NCBI GenBank assembly: GCA_001799715.1
Contig: MGTZ01000007.1
Location: forward strand, 60,162 to 124,161
Direction of reading: 5' to 3'
From: Elusimicrobia bacterium GWB2_63_16
GTDB taxonomy: Bacteria; Elusimicrobiota; Elusimicrobia; Elusimicrobiales; UBA9959
Length of the DNA: 64,000 bases
The notes beneath the pieces were generated by a model. It made no database searches. It was not told the origin of the DNA and worked only from the letters and a program-made list of their open reading frames with translations. The position numbers and the translations under genes are program-made. Positions 24,301 through 31,582 of the stretch are shown here, one piece after another; the stretch's first letter is position 1, and each line of letters begins with the position of its first letter.

Positions 24301-24793
24301 GCGCGGGCAGGGCGGCCAGCCGCAGCAAAAATGGATAGAGGAGAGCTTCCCAGCGCAGGTAAAGCGGGTTCAGCGTCCAGGCGGGCAGCAGGGGCCTGGC
24401 GGCCGAGAACAGTGCCGCGGCGGCGGCGGCGGTGAGATATAAAAGTTTATTGGCTACCGCTCCGTAGAGGGACAGGAACAGGGCGCGGGTCGATCGCCGC
24501 TCCAGGGGATAGCGCAGTCCGCCGCGCTCCAGCGCCACGGCCAGGCCGGCTGGCTCGTAGGCCGACGGCGGCCAGTCCGGCAGGAAATTGGCGTCCCCCT
24601 TGGTAAGCAACCGGCGCCGCCCGCCGGCCACGGCGTTGATCAGCACGCGGTGCAGCACGTAGCCCGCCGGGCGGCCGCCGGCCCACTTCACCAGGAGGGC
24701 CAGGTCGCCGGGCCGCGGTTCTTCCGGGGCGCAGGGACGCACTACCGCCGCGTCTCCCGGCTCGAGCAGGAAGCGCATGGAATGTCCCAGCAC
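21344..24793 (-). CDS. Fusion: S26B signal-peptidase-like, beta-helix and nucleotidyltransferase domains
   Basis: 1149 aa, three regions. (1) Residues 1-~75: LGHSMRFLLEPGD with a candidate Ser nucleophile at 5, RPGDLALLV, and YVLHRVLINAVAGGRRRLLTKGDANFLPD. The HRV...TKGD-x-N pattern is that of archaeal/eukaryotic-type (S26B, Ser-His) signal peptidases. Hydrophobic stretches follow to ~170. (2) ~180-700: degenerate ~20-23-residue rungs such as LSGRAALAASGCVFAGN and LSGRAAVEAAGCSFSGN, a right-handed beta-helix with periodic Gly and Cys. (3) ~720-1149: a hydrophobic helix then GLSDMDLALLG, the G-S-D-x-D-L metal motif of polymerase-beta-type nucleotidyltransferases. Similar peptidases and nucleotidyltransferases occur separately in lasso-like clusters. 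Single open frame throughout. Role unknown; processing or modification of the neighbouring peptide is a guess. Confidence 0.7.
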   Translation of the reverse strand: MLGHSMRFLLEPGDAAVVRPCAPEEPRPGDLALLVKWAGGRPAGYVLHRVLINAVAGGRRRLLTKGDANFLPDWPPSAYEPAGLAVALERGGLRYPLERRSTRALFLSLYGAVANKLLYLTAAAAAALFSAARPLLPAWTLNPLYLRWEALLYPFLLRLAALPARPSGGVPAAGACSVKSGRITADETWSGRVVVADYLTVAAGARVTALPGTEIVFERREPWFFPVLRAGLDGEARSLESAGAKLLVYGEFHAAGTAAAPVNAGGPAFAGIYALGGGRLTLSHARLSGSAACAFSARDNASALAESCAVSGGARGAEFYGAAGATLDNCSFTGLAGPALLAGDHAVLLACGGLAERCGGAAAEVSGQAAAGFMNFSASGCAFSDGGSALCLSGRAALAASGCVFAGNHEGAEISGKARARLYRCRFENNAGAPLRLSGRAGASAEGCAFPGNGSGAALSGRAAVEAAGCSFSGNAGPSFELFGSSRLFAFSCRSGGAHAALAAGGTASVSLERFSADSSGAPAVSLAGGARLRAAGSSFTSSADAVYARGAASLSLTGCSLEAGGGAALDLDCRGAVLRGVYASGAGGLLTAGVTAVRAEDLRIAARDYAAALSGLSLHASGLRSSGGAKGGLRVSAGRVVLRGAEISGAPYPGLVAAPGARLKAVDVFVNGERWTPPAARPAPSRARALLFRFAAATAGLPPLAWLYRLYYLAAARAAAALLRPGRGGSLYLYRGMAAGDWVAGLSDMDLALLGAPAAPAADWASWRALRRRLRLFRAVFPFTGEVLSAPAAHFSAFMSAWGVKGAEFSAASRLLAGPGIKPAAASGAAAADLTEAFYAYTLLLTHFYATGLPPAFRSRNCQKGMVDVRRYLDTASPARGSRRDYARSIGADLAGAGDPGAAAFEAFSSLHAACPPAAEAATVAAPANPAWFNTHVFEASCAALARDAGAGTAVVLDSLYRVYVLLPDDLAGDKAGFLKAAAAYGAARLGTPYFSPAPLLLSRSSFLTLAGLPYLNNPLFWQDLLVPAAGTSPEDGGLFLYGAPRPAARSKAATAAAARLAAAHFSASWRSLWGTMPPHYFYTRAAGLRLLLAAGDAPAFSRPHELGAAYRAQFGDGPSWPDFRAGGACGVNYEFVAAQTAALMEGA

Positions 24794-24827
24794 CGGATAT
24801 ATTCTTTCCAGACAGGCTCCTGGCGGC

Positions 24828-25634
24828 TCAGGCTTTCTTTACCAGCTTGCGGCCGTCGCTTTCAAGATGGGGATCGATCTCGTCGAGGAACTCCAGGGCC
24901 TTGCGGCACCATTTGTCCACGAACACCGCGCGGTTCTTCTCGGCCCAGGCGTAAAAATGGTCGTGCCCGCCGAAGCTGGCGTGGTGGCGGTGCCAGACGA
25001 ACACGCCCTTGGCGGCCTTCAGTTTCCAGCCGGCCTGGCGCAGGCGCAGGCAGTAATCGAAATCCTCGAAGCAGCCGGTGCCGAAGCGCTCGTCGAGGTT
25101 GCCCACGCTCTCGAAGGCCTCGCGGCGCAGCAGGAAGCAGAAGCCCACCAGGCGGTGCACCTCGTAGGCGTCACGGCCGAACCGCAGGCTCATCGCCTGC
25201 GCGAAGACGCGCAGCGCGTCCGGGTCCTTCTCCACCTTCGGGGCCAGCACCACGCGCTGTACCCCGACGGTGCGGTTGGTCACCGGGCCGCAGGCCCCGG
25301 CGGCGGGGTCGCGGTCCAGGCAGTCGGCCAGGCCCCGCAGCCCCCCTTCGTAAAAAGCCACGTCGCTGTTGACCACGGCGAGATACTTGCCGCGGGCGGC
25401 CTTCAGGCCGGCGTTGACCGCCCTGGCGAAGCCGAGGTTGGTCTTATGGCGGATCTTGACGGCGCCGCGCAGGCCGGCGATGTAGCGGCGCGTCTCCGGG
25501 CCGGAGCCGTTGTCCACGAGGATGAGTTCGTAAAGCCCGCGCGCCGTGCGCCGCAGGCTCTCCACGCAGGCCCGCAGGTCCGCGGGAGCGTTATAGACCG
25601 GGATGATGACGCTGATCAGGGGTTTGGCTCTCAT
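24828..25634 (-). CDS. GT2-family glycosyltransferase (rhamnosyltransferase-like)
   Basis: 268-aa inverting glycosyltransferase with GT-A fold. ISVIIPVYNAPADLRACVESL opens the nucleotide-binding half; AVVNSDVAFYEGGL holds the DxD-like metal site (NSDV), typical of the dTDP-rhamnose-using and related group; the acceptor half has GNLDERFGTGCFEDFDYCLRLRQAGWK, the strongly conserved ED motif, and VWHRHHASF. No membrane segments, so it is cytoplasmic or peripheral. It lies 34 bp upstream of the fusion gene on the same strand and reads divergently from the TMTC-like gene, with 54 bp between the starts. Confidence 0.88.
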   Translation of the reverse strand: MRAKPLISVIIPVYNAPADLRACVESLRRTARGLYELILVDNGSGPETRRYIAGLRGAVKIRHKTNLGFARAVNAGLKAARGKYLAVVNSDVAFYEGGLRGLADCLDRDPAAGACGPVTNRTVGVQRVVLAPKVEKDPDALRVFAQAMSLRFGRDAYEVHRLVGFCFLLRREAFESVGNLDERFGTGCFEDFDYCLRLRQAGWKLKAAKGVFVWHRHHASFGGHDHFYAWAEKNRAVFVDKWCRKALEFLDEIDPHLESDGRKLVKKA

Positions 25635-25674
25635 TTTTTTATGCGGCGCCGCCCGCTGCGGCCGCCGTAAATAT

Positions 25675-25680
25675 TATAGA
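25675..25680 (+). promoter_or_regulatory. -10-like TATAGA before TMTC-like gene
   Basis: TATAGA(AT) ends eight bases before the ATG at 25689 with no ribosome-binding site, again suggesting a leaderless transcript. Confidence 0.4.
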
Positions 25681-25688
25681 ATTTTCCA

Positions 25689-27419
25689 ATGACGGCCGCG
25701 GAGAAACCTGGACTATACCTGCTCTTCGCGGCGCTAGCGGCGGCCTGCGCGCTCGCGGTCCACCTGCCCTTCGCCTCGGACGAGCTGCTGTGGGACGACG
25801 GGCAGTACCTGGCCGGCAACCCTTTCGCCACGGACTGCGCCAGCCTGGGCTCGGCCCTGAACCCGCTGAACCTGGTCCGCGTGCTCCCGGTCCCCATGAG
25901 CTCCCGCCCCGTAGTGAACGCCTCCCTGATCGCCGACGCCTGCGGCGGGCTCGGCCCGCGGGGCATGAAGGCCACCAACGCGCTGCTGCACGCCGGCAAC
26001 AGCGCCCTGGTCTTCTTGCTGCTGTTTCTCCTCTCTAACTCCGCGCCCGGCGCGCTGTTCGGCGCGCTGGTCTACGCCGTACACCCGGCCTCCGCGGAGA
26101 CCATCCATATAGTGGTCTTCCGCTCCCATTTGCTCGGTTCTTTCTTCTTTCTCTCGGGCCTGCTGGCCTCCCTCTTTTACGCCAGGCGGCCTTCAGCCGC
26201 GGCCGGCCTGGCCTCCGCCGCCTGCCTGCTGCTCGGCGCGCTCAGCGTGGAGACGGCCGTGGTGCTGCCGTTGGCCGCCGCGCTGGTTATCTTCGCCGAT
26301 TCAGGCAGGGCCGGCCTGCGGCGGGCGCTGCCGCTGCTGGCGGCCGCCGTGCTGCTGCTGGGCTTCTATGCCTGGTTCCGCGCCCCCCGCTCCGGCTACA
26401 GCCTGCCCGGCAGCACGCCGGGCATAAGCGCCCCTTCTCCGCTCTACCCGGCCGCCCTGCTGCCGCCGGACCGGCCGGCGCGCGCCGTCTGGAGCCTGCC
26501 GCCGCCCTGGCGCGAAGTTTACGAGAGCAGGACGGCCAATCTCTACACTATGTCCCTGGTGGCGCTGACAGACCTGCGCGACCTGCTGCTCCCCTGCGGG
26601 CTGAGCGCGGACTACGCCCCGCGGGTGCTGCGCTCTTTCGCCGAGGGGGCCCTGCCGCTGGCGGGGGCCCTGGCCGCGCTGGCCGCCGGAGTTTTTCTCT
26701 ACGCCCGCCGCCGGCTCGCCGGCCTGGCGCTGCTGCTCATAGCCGCCGGCCTGCTGCCGGCCCTCAATCTCTGGCCGGCCTATAACCTGAAAGCCGACCG
26801 ATACCTGTACCTGCCCCTGGCCGGCGCGGCCCTGCTGGCGGCCGCCGGCCTGCGCTACGCGCTGGGCAGCCGTTACCGCGTACCGCTGCTGGGAGCGGCG
26901 GGCCTGTGGCTGGCCGGCCTGGCCGGCGCGGCGCTGCTGCGCGGGCCGCAATTCAGCGACGACCTGGCGCTGTTCTCCGCCGCGGCCGCCGCCGCTCCGG
27001 GCTCGCCCAGAGCGCGCCTCAACCTGGGGGCGGCCCACCTGCGCGCCGGGGACTGCGCCGGCGGCGTACAGGCTTTCCGCGAGGCCGCAGGGCTGGACCC
27101 CGCCGCCGCCCACCCCCGCCTGCGCCTGGCCTACGCCCTGGCCGGCTGCGGCTCCGGCGGGGAAGCCGCCGCTTTGCTGGAAACTTATCCGCCGGACGCC
27201 GACTCAGCCTACCTGCGGGGCTTGCTGAAACTAAAGACCGACAGGGCCGGGGCGGCGGCGCTGCTGCGCCTGGCGCTGGAGGCCTCGCCCGGCCGCCGGG
27301 ATTTCCGGCTGGCGCTGCTGCTGGCCGAAAACAAGGAACCCGCCGGAAAGGACGGGCGGGAGGCCGAGGAGCTGCGGGCTTTCCGCGAGACCCTGGTAAA
27401 AGCCGGATTATTTTTTTGA
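25689..27419 (+). CDS. TMTC-like polytopic membrane protein with TPR tail
   Basis: 576 aa. Residues ~1-410 contain about ten hydrophobic segments, with SDELLWDDGQYLAGNP in the first periplasmic loop (acidic residues, as in GT-C enzymes) and AVHPASAETIHIVVFRSHLLGSFFFL, matching the HP-x2-AE...R-x2-LL segment of TMTC/DUF1736-type proteins, which are O-mannosyltransferase relatives. The C-terminal ~150 residues form TPR-like helices (ARLNLGAAHLRAGDCAGGVQAFREAAGLDP). Probably an inner-membrane, lipid-linked-sugar-dependent protein glycosyltransferase acting on the periplasmic side. Its position next to the pilin genes makes pilin or exported-protein glycosylation a reasonable inference. The 3' end overlaps the convergent peptidase gene by 12 bp. 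Confidence 0.75.
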   Translation: MTAAEKPGLYLLFAALAAACALAVHLPFASDELLWDDGQYLAGNPFATDCASLGSALNPLNLVRVLPVPMSSRPVVNASLIADACGGLGPRGMKATNALLHAGNSALVFLLLFLLSNSAPGALFGALVYAVHPASAETIHIVVFRSHLLGSFFFLSGLLASLFYARRPSAAAGLASAACLLLGALSVETAVVLPLAAALVIFADSGRAGLRRALPLLAAAVLLLGFYAWFRAPRSGYSLPGSTPGISAPSPLYPAALLPPDRPARAVWSLPPPWREVYESRTANLYTMSLVALTDLRDLLLPCGLSADYAPRVLRSFAEGALPLAGALAALAAGVFLYARRRLAGLALLLIAAGLLPALNLWPAYNLKADRYLYLPLAGAALLAAAGLRYALGSRYRVPLLGAAGLWLAGLAGAALLRGPQFSDDLALFSAAAAAAPGSPRARLNLGAAHLRAGDCAGGVQAFREAAGLDPAAAHPRLRLAYALAGCGSGGEAAALLETYPPDADSAYLRGLLKLKTDRAGAAALLRLALEASPGRRDFRLALLLAENKEPAGKDGREAEELRAFRETLVKAGLFF

Positions 27420-28280
27420 ACCGAAGTTGGTGAAGGAAAAGGAAGAGAGCTGCACCGGCTTGAAGTTGAAGCTGGCCGACGGCTCCCCCATCGGCATCCC
27501 GTCGGCGCCGGGGCTGGAATACTTCTTAAGCCAGGCCTCCCATTTCTGCCCGAAATCAGCACCCTCGCGCGTCCTGTAGTTCTTCCACAGCGCGTCGTCC
27601 GTCTTTTCCCCCGCCCTGAGGGCCTCGCAGAAGGCCTTGAACTGCACGCGCGTGTGCGGCTTGTTGAGGTACAGCACGGCCCCGTAGGATTGCAGATACC
27701 AGTCGGCGATCTGGTTGTCGGACTGCAGCTGGTCCAGCTTGACGCCGAAGAAAGTGCCGAACGGCAGGCGGCGCTCCGGCGGGAAATAGGCCAGCGCCCG
27801 GCTCCAGGCGCCGCCCTCCGGGAACACGGATTCCTCCATGTACACGGCCAGGCCCTCGTTGAGCCACTGCGGCGGGTACTTGAGCTTCTCGGCGAAGTAG
27901 CTCTCGAAATAGAGGTGCGTCAGCTCGTGCGCGATAACCGCCTTTAGCTTCTGCATGTCGCCGGTGTCGTAGACCACGATGGTCTTTTTGGCGACGAAGG
28001 CCAGGCCCTTGGACCAGCGCGGCGGCTTGAACTCGCCTTTGAGGTAGGAGTCCTGCGAGGAGTAGATGTAGATCTTGGTGCGCTCGCGCACCATCCACGG
28101 CGCGAACATGGCCAGGTTCAGCCGCATCGAGGAGTACATGCGCTCCATCTCCAGCGAGACGGAGGCCGGGGACCACACGGATTCGTGCAGGATCTCGAAG
28201 TGGGGCGAGGTCTTGTGATGCCAGTCGACGGGGGCCGCGGTGGCGAGGGAGACGGAGAGCAGCAGCAGGGAGGAGAGCAT
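27408..28280 (-). CDS. Secreted gluzincin peptidase (peptidase MA-like)
   Basis: 290 aa. A cleavable signal peptide is evident (MLSSLLLLSVSLATAAPVDW). The zinc motif is VIAHELTHLYFE (HExxH) and the third ligand lies in PQWLNEGLAVYMEES (NEGLAxYxE), the classic MA-clan gluzincin arrangement of peptidase-MA-like proteins. The N-terminal HKTSPHFEILHE opening is usual for the family. It would act in the periplasm or outside the cell. It is the last gene of the minus-strand pilin cluster, 10 bp after a pilin-like gene, so co-expression with the pilus is likely, though a direct role in pilus biology is not established. Confidence 0.85.
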   Translation of the reverse strand: MLSSLLLLSVSLATAAPVDWHHKTSPHFEILHESVWSPASVSLEMERMYSSMRLNLAMFAPWMVRERTKIYIYSSQDSYLKGEFKPPRWSKGLAFVAKKTIVVYDTGDMQKLKAVIAHELTHLYFESYFAEKLKYPPQWLNEGLAVYMEESVFPEGGAWSRALAYFPPERRLPFGTFFGVKLDQLQSDNQIADWYLQSYGAVLYLNKPHTRVQFKAFCEALRAGEKTDDALWKNYRTREGADFGQKWEAWLKKYSSPGADGMPMGEPSASFNFKPVQLSSFSFTNFGSKK

Positions 28281-28290
28281 GGGCGCCTCC

Positions 28291-28602
28291 TTAATCCTGG
28301 GTCACCGTTACATTCACTTGCTGGCCGACGCGCGTAAAATTGACCGTGGCTCCCTCGATATTGACGGAACCTGAGGACGGGATAGACGCAGAATTGGGGT
28401 AGGTGATGAAATTCCACCGGGTAAACTGCTCCCCGGCCACCCACTGGGAATGCGAGGCCGACTTGCTGGCGCGGTAGTTGCGGGAGGCCAGCACGTAGCG
28501 GGCCAGCACCCACTTCATGACCATCACCGCGATCATGGAGAGGATCACGGAAATGACCAGGGTCTGGACCAGCACTATGCCTTTTTTCCACCCTCGTTTC
28601 AT
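28291..28602 (-). CDS. Minor pilin-like protein (PilX-like)
   Basis: 103 aa. Begins MKRGWKKGIVLVQTLVISVILSMIAVMVMKW: a short basic leader, Gly, then a hydrophobic helix, the type IV prepilin or PilX-like pattern, although the usual Glu5 is replaced (GIVLVQT). The C-terminal ~45 residues are beta-prone (IEGATVNFTRVGQQVNVTVTQ). It would sit in the inner membrane and join the pilus initiation complex. Upstream, CTATGAATAT just before the ATG could be a promoter remnant. Part of the minor-pilin run. Confidence 0.7.
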   Translation of the reverse strand: MKRGWKKGIVLVQTLVISVILSMIAVMVMKWVLARYVLASRNYRASKSASHSQWVAGEQFTRWNFITYPNSASIPSSGSVNIEGATVNFTRVGQQVNVTVTQD

Positions 28603-28656
28603 ATATTCATAGTCTAGCAGAGAAACCCCCCGACGGCAAGGGCGCGGCTGGAGGGC

Positions 28657-29358
28657 CTAGGGCCTGGAGACCGAAGCGGCGATCACGGTATCGAGCGAGA
28701 AGTCCACGTCGCGCTGCGAGGCGGCCATGCCGCGGGCGGAGGCGTCCCAGAAAGAGCGCAGGCGCACCCGCACGGTGGCGGAATCGTTGATGCGCTCCGC
28801 TGAGCGGCGGGAGAAGATGCTCTGGCCGGGCAGGGGGGGCACGACGTGCTGGGAAAGTTTGAGGACGGTCTGGCCGCCCATGTTCAGGCCGCAGGAGCCT
28901 GGCGGCACCGGGTAAACCCCGTTCCACACCGGGGAGCCAGCCTGGCCGCAGGGGATGTTGGAAACCGGCAGGTTGGCGGTGTGATAAAAAAGGGCCTGGG
29001 TGCCGGGCAGAGCCGTGTCGTTGCCCAGGCAGAAATGGTGCCAGGCCGGCCGGGTGACGGCCGCGGCGGCCAGGTTAACGGGGTAACAGCCGGTGAGCCT
29101 GTCCACGTTGGTGGCGAAATCCAGCACGTTGCCCTGCGCGCCGAAGGCCGGAGAGTCCAAGCGCGTGGCCGCGCTCAAATTGTTCTGTATGGCGCGCATG
29201 CCCAGCAGCAGCGTGCTCTTCACCGCGTTCCCCCGGTAGTTCTGCAGCATATGCCGGTGCGCGGTGGAATAGATCGTGGCCATGGAGGCGGCCATGAAAC
29301 TGAAGATGAAGATGGCCACCATCAGCTCTACGAGTGTAAATGCCCGGCGTTTTTCCAT
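28657..29358 (-). CDS. Minor pilin (PilW-like)
   Basis: 233 aa from ATG 29358 (MEKRRAFTLVELMVAIFIFSFM); the track start at 29541 lies in the previous gene. The prepilin peptidase site is an Ala-Phe variant (RRA|FTLVE) with the conserved Glu5, followed by the long hydrophobic helix. The globular part has several Cys residues (CYPVN, HHFCLGN, NIPCGQ, GSCGLN) able to form disulfides. PilW and related minor pilins help prime pilus assembly. Its start is 3 bp from the end of the preceding pilin-like gene; all four pilin genes are co-directional with pilC, pilB and pilQ. Confidence 0.82.
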   Translation of the reverse strand: MEKRRAFTLVELMVAIFIFSFMAASMATIYSTAHRHMLQNYRGNAVKSTLLLGMRAIQNNLSAATRLDSPAFGAQGNVLDFATNVDRLTGCYPVNLAAAAVTRPAWHHFCLGNDTALPGTQALFYHTANLPVSNIPCGQAGSPVWNGVYPVPPGSCGLNMGGQTVLKLSQHVVPPLPGQSIFSRRSAERINDSATVRVRLRSFWDASARGMAASQRDVDFSLDTVIAASVSRP

Positions 29359-29360
29359 TT

Positions 29361-29804
29361 TCAATCCGTATAGCTGAGCTGGAACGTGACCCGTTTGCAG
29401 GCCAGCGGATAATCGGGCGGGCTGCCCAGGCCGAAACCGCAGTCGTAGCTGGCGACGTTGTAGGTGAAGCTCCCGCCGTTCTCGATAGGCGTGTCGGCGA
29501 GCAGCGAGGTGATGGTGTGGTTGCCGTTGCGCAGCGCCCATTGGCCGGAGGGGTCCGCGGCCCAGCGCCCGGGGACGGCGCCCGGGGAATAATTGGGATC
29601 GCTCGGGGCGACGCTGACGTAGACTTTCAGCGCCTGCTGGGCCTGGCGCAGGGCCATGGCCGCGGCGTCGCGTTTGTCCGCCCTGGCGTCGGCGACGAAG
29701 CTGGACAGGACCACGGAGAAGACGGCGCTGGCGGTCATGGCCGCGATCACCGTGGCCATCACTACCTCCACCAGCGTCTGTCCGGGGCGTCCGCGCGTCT
29801 TCAT
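29361..29804 (-). CDS. Minor pilin (PilV-like)
   Basis: 147 aa from ATG 29804 (MKTRGRPGQTLVEVVMATVIAAM); the track start at 29858 adds residues read from the neighbouring gene. RPG|QTLVE is a prepilin peptidase site with Glu5 and an unusual Gln at mature position 1, where Phe or Met is standard. Two Cys (SYDCGFG, PLACKR) could form the C-terminal D-region disulfide. PilV-type minor pilins modulate pilus assembly and adhesion. It overlaps nothing but lies 1 bp from the major-pilin-like gene. Confidence 0.8.
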   Translation of the reverse strand: MKTRGRPGQTLVEVVMATVIAAMTASAVFSVVLSSFVADARADKRDAAAMALRQAQQALKVYVSVAPSDPNYSPGAVPGRWAADPSGQWALRNGNHTITSLLADTPIENGGSFTYNVASYDCGFGLGSPPDYPLACKRVTFQLSYTD

Positions 29805-29805
29805 A

Positions 29806-30297
29806 TCAGAACCTGGGGCAGGAGGGCACGCTGGTGCCGCTGGCCGAGCAGCTGCCATTGAGATCGAAAGAGTAGTTCCAGGTGTTGTACGGGGAGTTGC
29901 CGCCGTTGCGCCGGGTGCAGGCCGCCCCTCCGCCGCAAGAGGCCTGGCCTACCTGGTAGATGTAGTAGGAGGCGCCGCCGGGGCCGGTGCCCCATTGCTG
30001 GGCGGCCACGTACTGGCAGCGCACCAGGCGGCAGGCCGACCTGTCGGTGGTCTGGCAATTGGTAGTGTTGCAGCTGTCGGTCATGAAACCGGACAGGTTT
30101 TCCGCCGCGGTCGGGTGGTCTATCTTGTACATGCGGTAGGCGTTGGCGAGCATATGCCCTATGGCGACGGCGTCGCTGGCGCGCGAAGTCTCCACGGTCT
30201 TGAGGTAGTGGGGCACGCCCACCGAGGCGAGGATGCCCATAATGAACACGACCACCAGCAGTTCTATCAGCGTAAAGCCTTTTCTGACGGGTTTCAT
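29806..30297 (-). CDS. Type IV pilin (PilA/PilE-like)
   Basis: 163 aa. MKPVRKG|FTLIELLVVVFIMGIL is a textbook class III signal: basic leader, Gly(-1), Phe(+1), Glu5 and hydrophobic helix. The globular domain has eight or more Cys (DSCNTTNCQTT, SACRLVRC, ASCGGGAACTRR, GSCSAS...SCPRF), far more than the two in ordinary pilins, which suggests several disulfides. It is probably the major pilin or pseudopilin of the operon because its signal is the most canonical. It lies directly downstream of pilC. Confidence 0.88.
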   Translation of the reverse strand: MKPVRKGFTLIELLVVVFIMGILASVGVPHYLKTVETSRASDAVAIGHMLANAYRMYKIDHPTAAENLSGFMTDSCNTTNCQTTDRSACRLVRCQYVAAQQWGTGPGGASYYIYQVGQASCGGGAACTRRNGGNSPYNTWNYSFDLNGSCSASGTSVPSCPRF

Positions 30298-30316
30298 ATT
30301 TTCCTCCCGGCGCGGT

Positions 30317-31540
30317 TTAGCCGGCGCCGATCTGCGAGAGCTGGAAGATGGGCATGAAGATGCTCATCACGATGACGGCCACGATGCCGCCGACGCCCAC
30401 GACCAGGATGGGGTCGATCATGGCCGAGAAGCGGCGCAGCCACTGGTCGATCTGCTCCTGATAGTACTTCGAAAGCACCACGATGATGTCCGGCAGCTTG
30501 CCCGACTCCTCGCCCATCCACATCATCTCCGTCACCATGGGCGGGAAGATGCCGGTCTTCTTGAAGGACTCGGAGATGGAGCGGCCGCTGGCGATGTCGT
30601 TCTTGGCCTGCTTGAGCGCGCCCTGGAAGATCAGGTTCTTCTTGAAGGCGCCCTCGAGCACCGAGACGGCGTTGAGGATACTGACGCCCGAGCGGATCAG
30701 CGTGGCCATGGTGGTGAGCATGCGCTCTATGGCCATGGCCTTCATCAGCGCGCCGAAGAGGGGCAGGTTGAACTGGATGTGGTTCCAGGTCAGGCGGCCC
30801 GGGGGCGTGGCGATGTAGGCCCTGAAGGCGAAGACGCCGCCTATAGTGCCGACGAGCATGAGCACGAAATACTTGGTCAGGATGGAGGAGACCAGCAGCA
30901 CCATGCGGGTGACGATGGGCAGCGTCAGGCCGAAGTCCTTGAAGATGTCGGCGAAGACGGGAACGATGTAGAAGATGAAGTAGACCAGCACGCCCATGGA
31001 CATCGTGAACAGCACGGCCGGGTAGGAGACCGCGGTGACGATCTTGGACTTCACGTTCTCCTGGGATTCGCTGTAGGCGGTTATCTGCCGCAGCACGGCC
31101 GGCAGCTGGCCCGAGACCTCGCCGGCCTGCACCAGGGAGACCCAGATATCGTCGAAGACCTTGGGGTGCTTCTCGAGCGCCTTATGGAAGGCGCCGCCGG
31201 CGGAAACTTCCTTGGTGACGGCGGACAGCACGGCGCCCAGCGCCTTGTTCTCGGCGTGCTCGCTGAGCAGCGACAGCGCGCGCACGAGCGGGATGCCGCC
31301 GCCTATCAGCGTGGACATCTGCTCGCCGAAGAAGACCATTTCGCGGCCGGAGATGCTCCCCCCGCCCATCTTCTTGATGCTCATGATGCCTTTGGACTTG
31401 GTGTCCTCGGCCTGGATGGAAAGGATGAAGAGCCCCTTGGTCTGCAGGGCCTGTACCGCGCCGTCTTCGTCGTCGGCGTCCACGGCGCCGGTGGTTACCG
31501 TGCCCTGGGCGTCCTGTACCGTATAAATGAAGCGTCCCAT
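30317..31540 (-). CDS. pilC: Type IV pilus inner-membrane platform protein
   Basis: 407-aa GspF/PilC family protein, the polytopic platform that couples the PilB motor to pilin insertion. The N-terminal sequence (MGRFIYTVQDAQGTVTTGAVDADDEDGAV...) and two GspF repeats are seen, each with the GxxLxxAL-type helix, EVSGQLPAVL and GEESGKLPDII. Three hydrophobic segments are placed as usual. The genes for the motor and pilins flank it on the same strand. AATATAT immediately precedes the ATG. Confidence 0.94.
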   Translation of the reverse strand: MGRFIYTVQDAQGTVTTGAVDADDEDGAVQALQTKGLFILSIQAEDTKSKGIMSIKKMGGGSISGREMVFFGEQMSTLIGGGIPLVRALSLLSEHAENKALGAVLSAVTKEVSAGGAFHKALEKHPKVFDDIWVSLVQAGEVSGQLPAVLRQITAYSESQENVKSKIVTAVSYPAVLFTMSMGVLVYFIFYIVPVFADIFKDFGLTLPIVTRMVLLVSSILTKYFVLMLVGTIGGVFAFRAYIATPPGRLTWNHIQFNLPLFGALMKAMAIERMLTTMATLIRSGVSILNAVSVLEGAFKKNLIFQGALKQAKNDIASGRSISESFKKTGIFPPMVTEMMWMGEESGKLPDIIVVLSKYYQEQIDQWLRRFSAMIDPILVVGVGGIVAVIVMSIFMPIFQLSQIGAG

Positions 31541-31582
31541 ATATATTGAAGTCTAACAGAAAGTCGGGGTCAGTTCAAGCCC

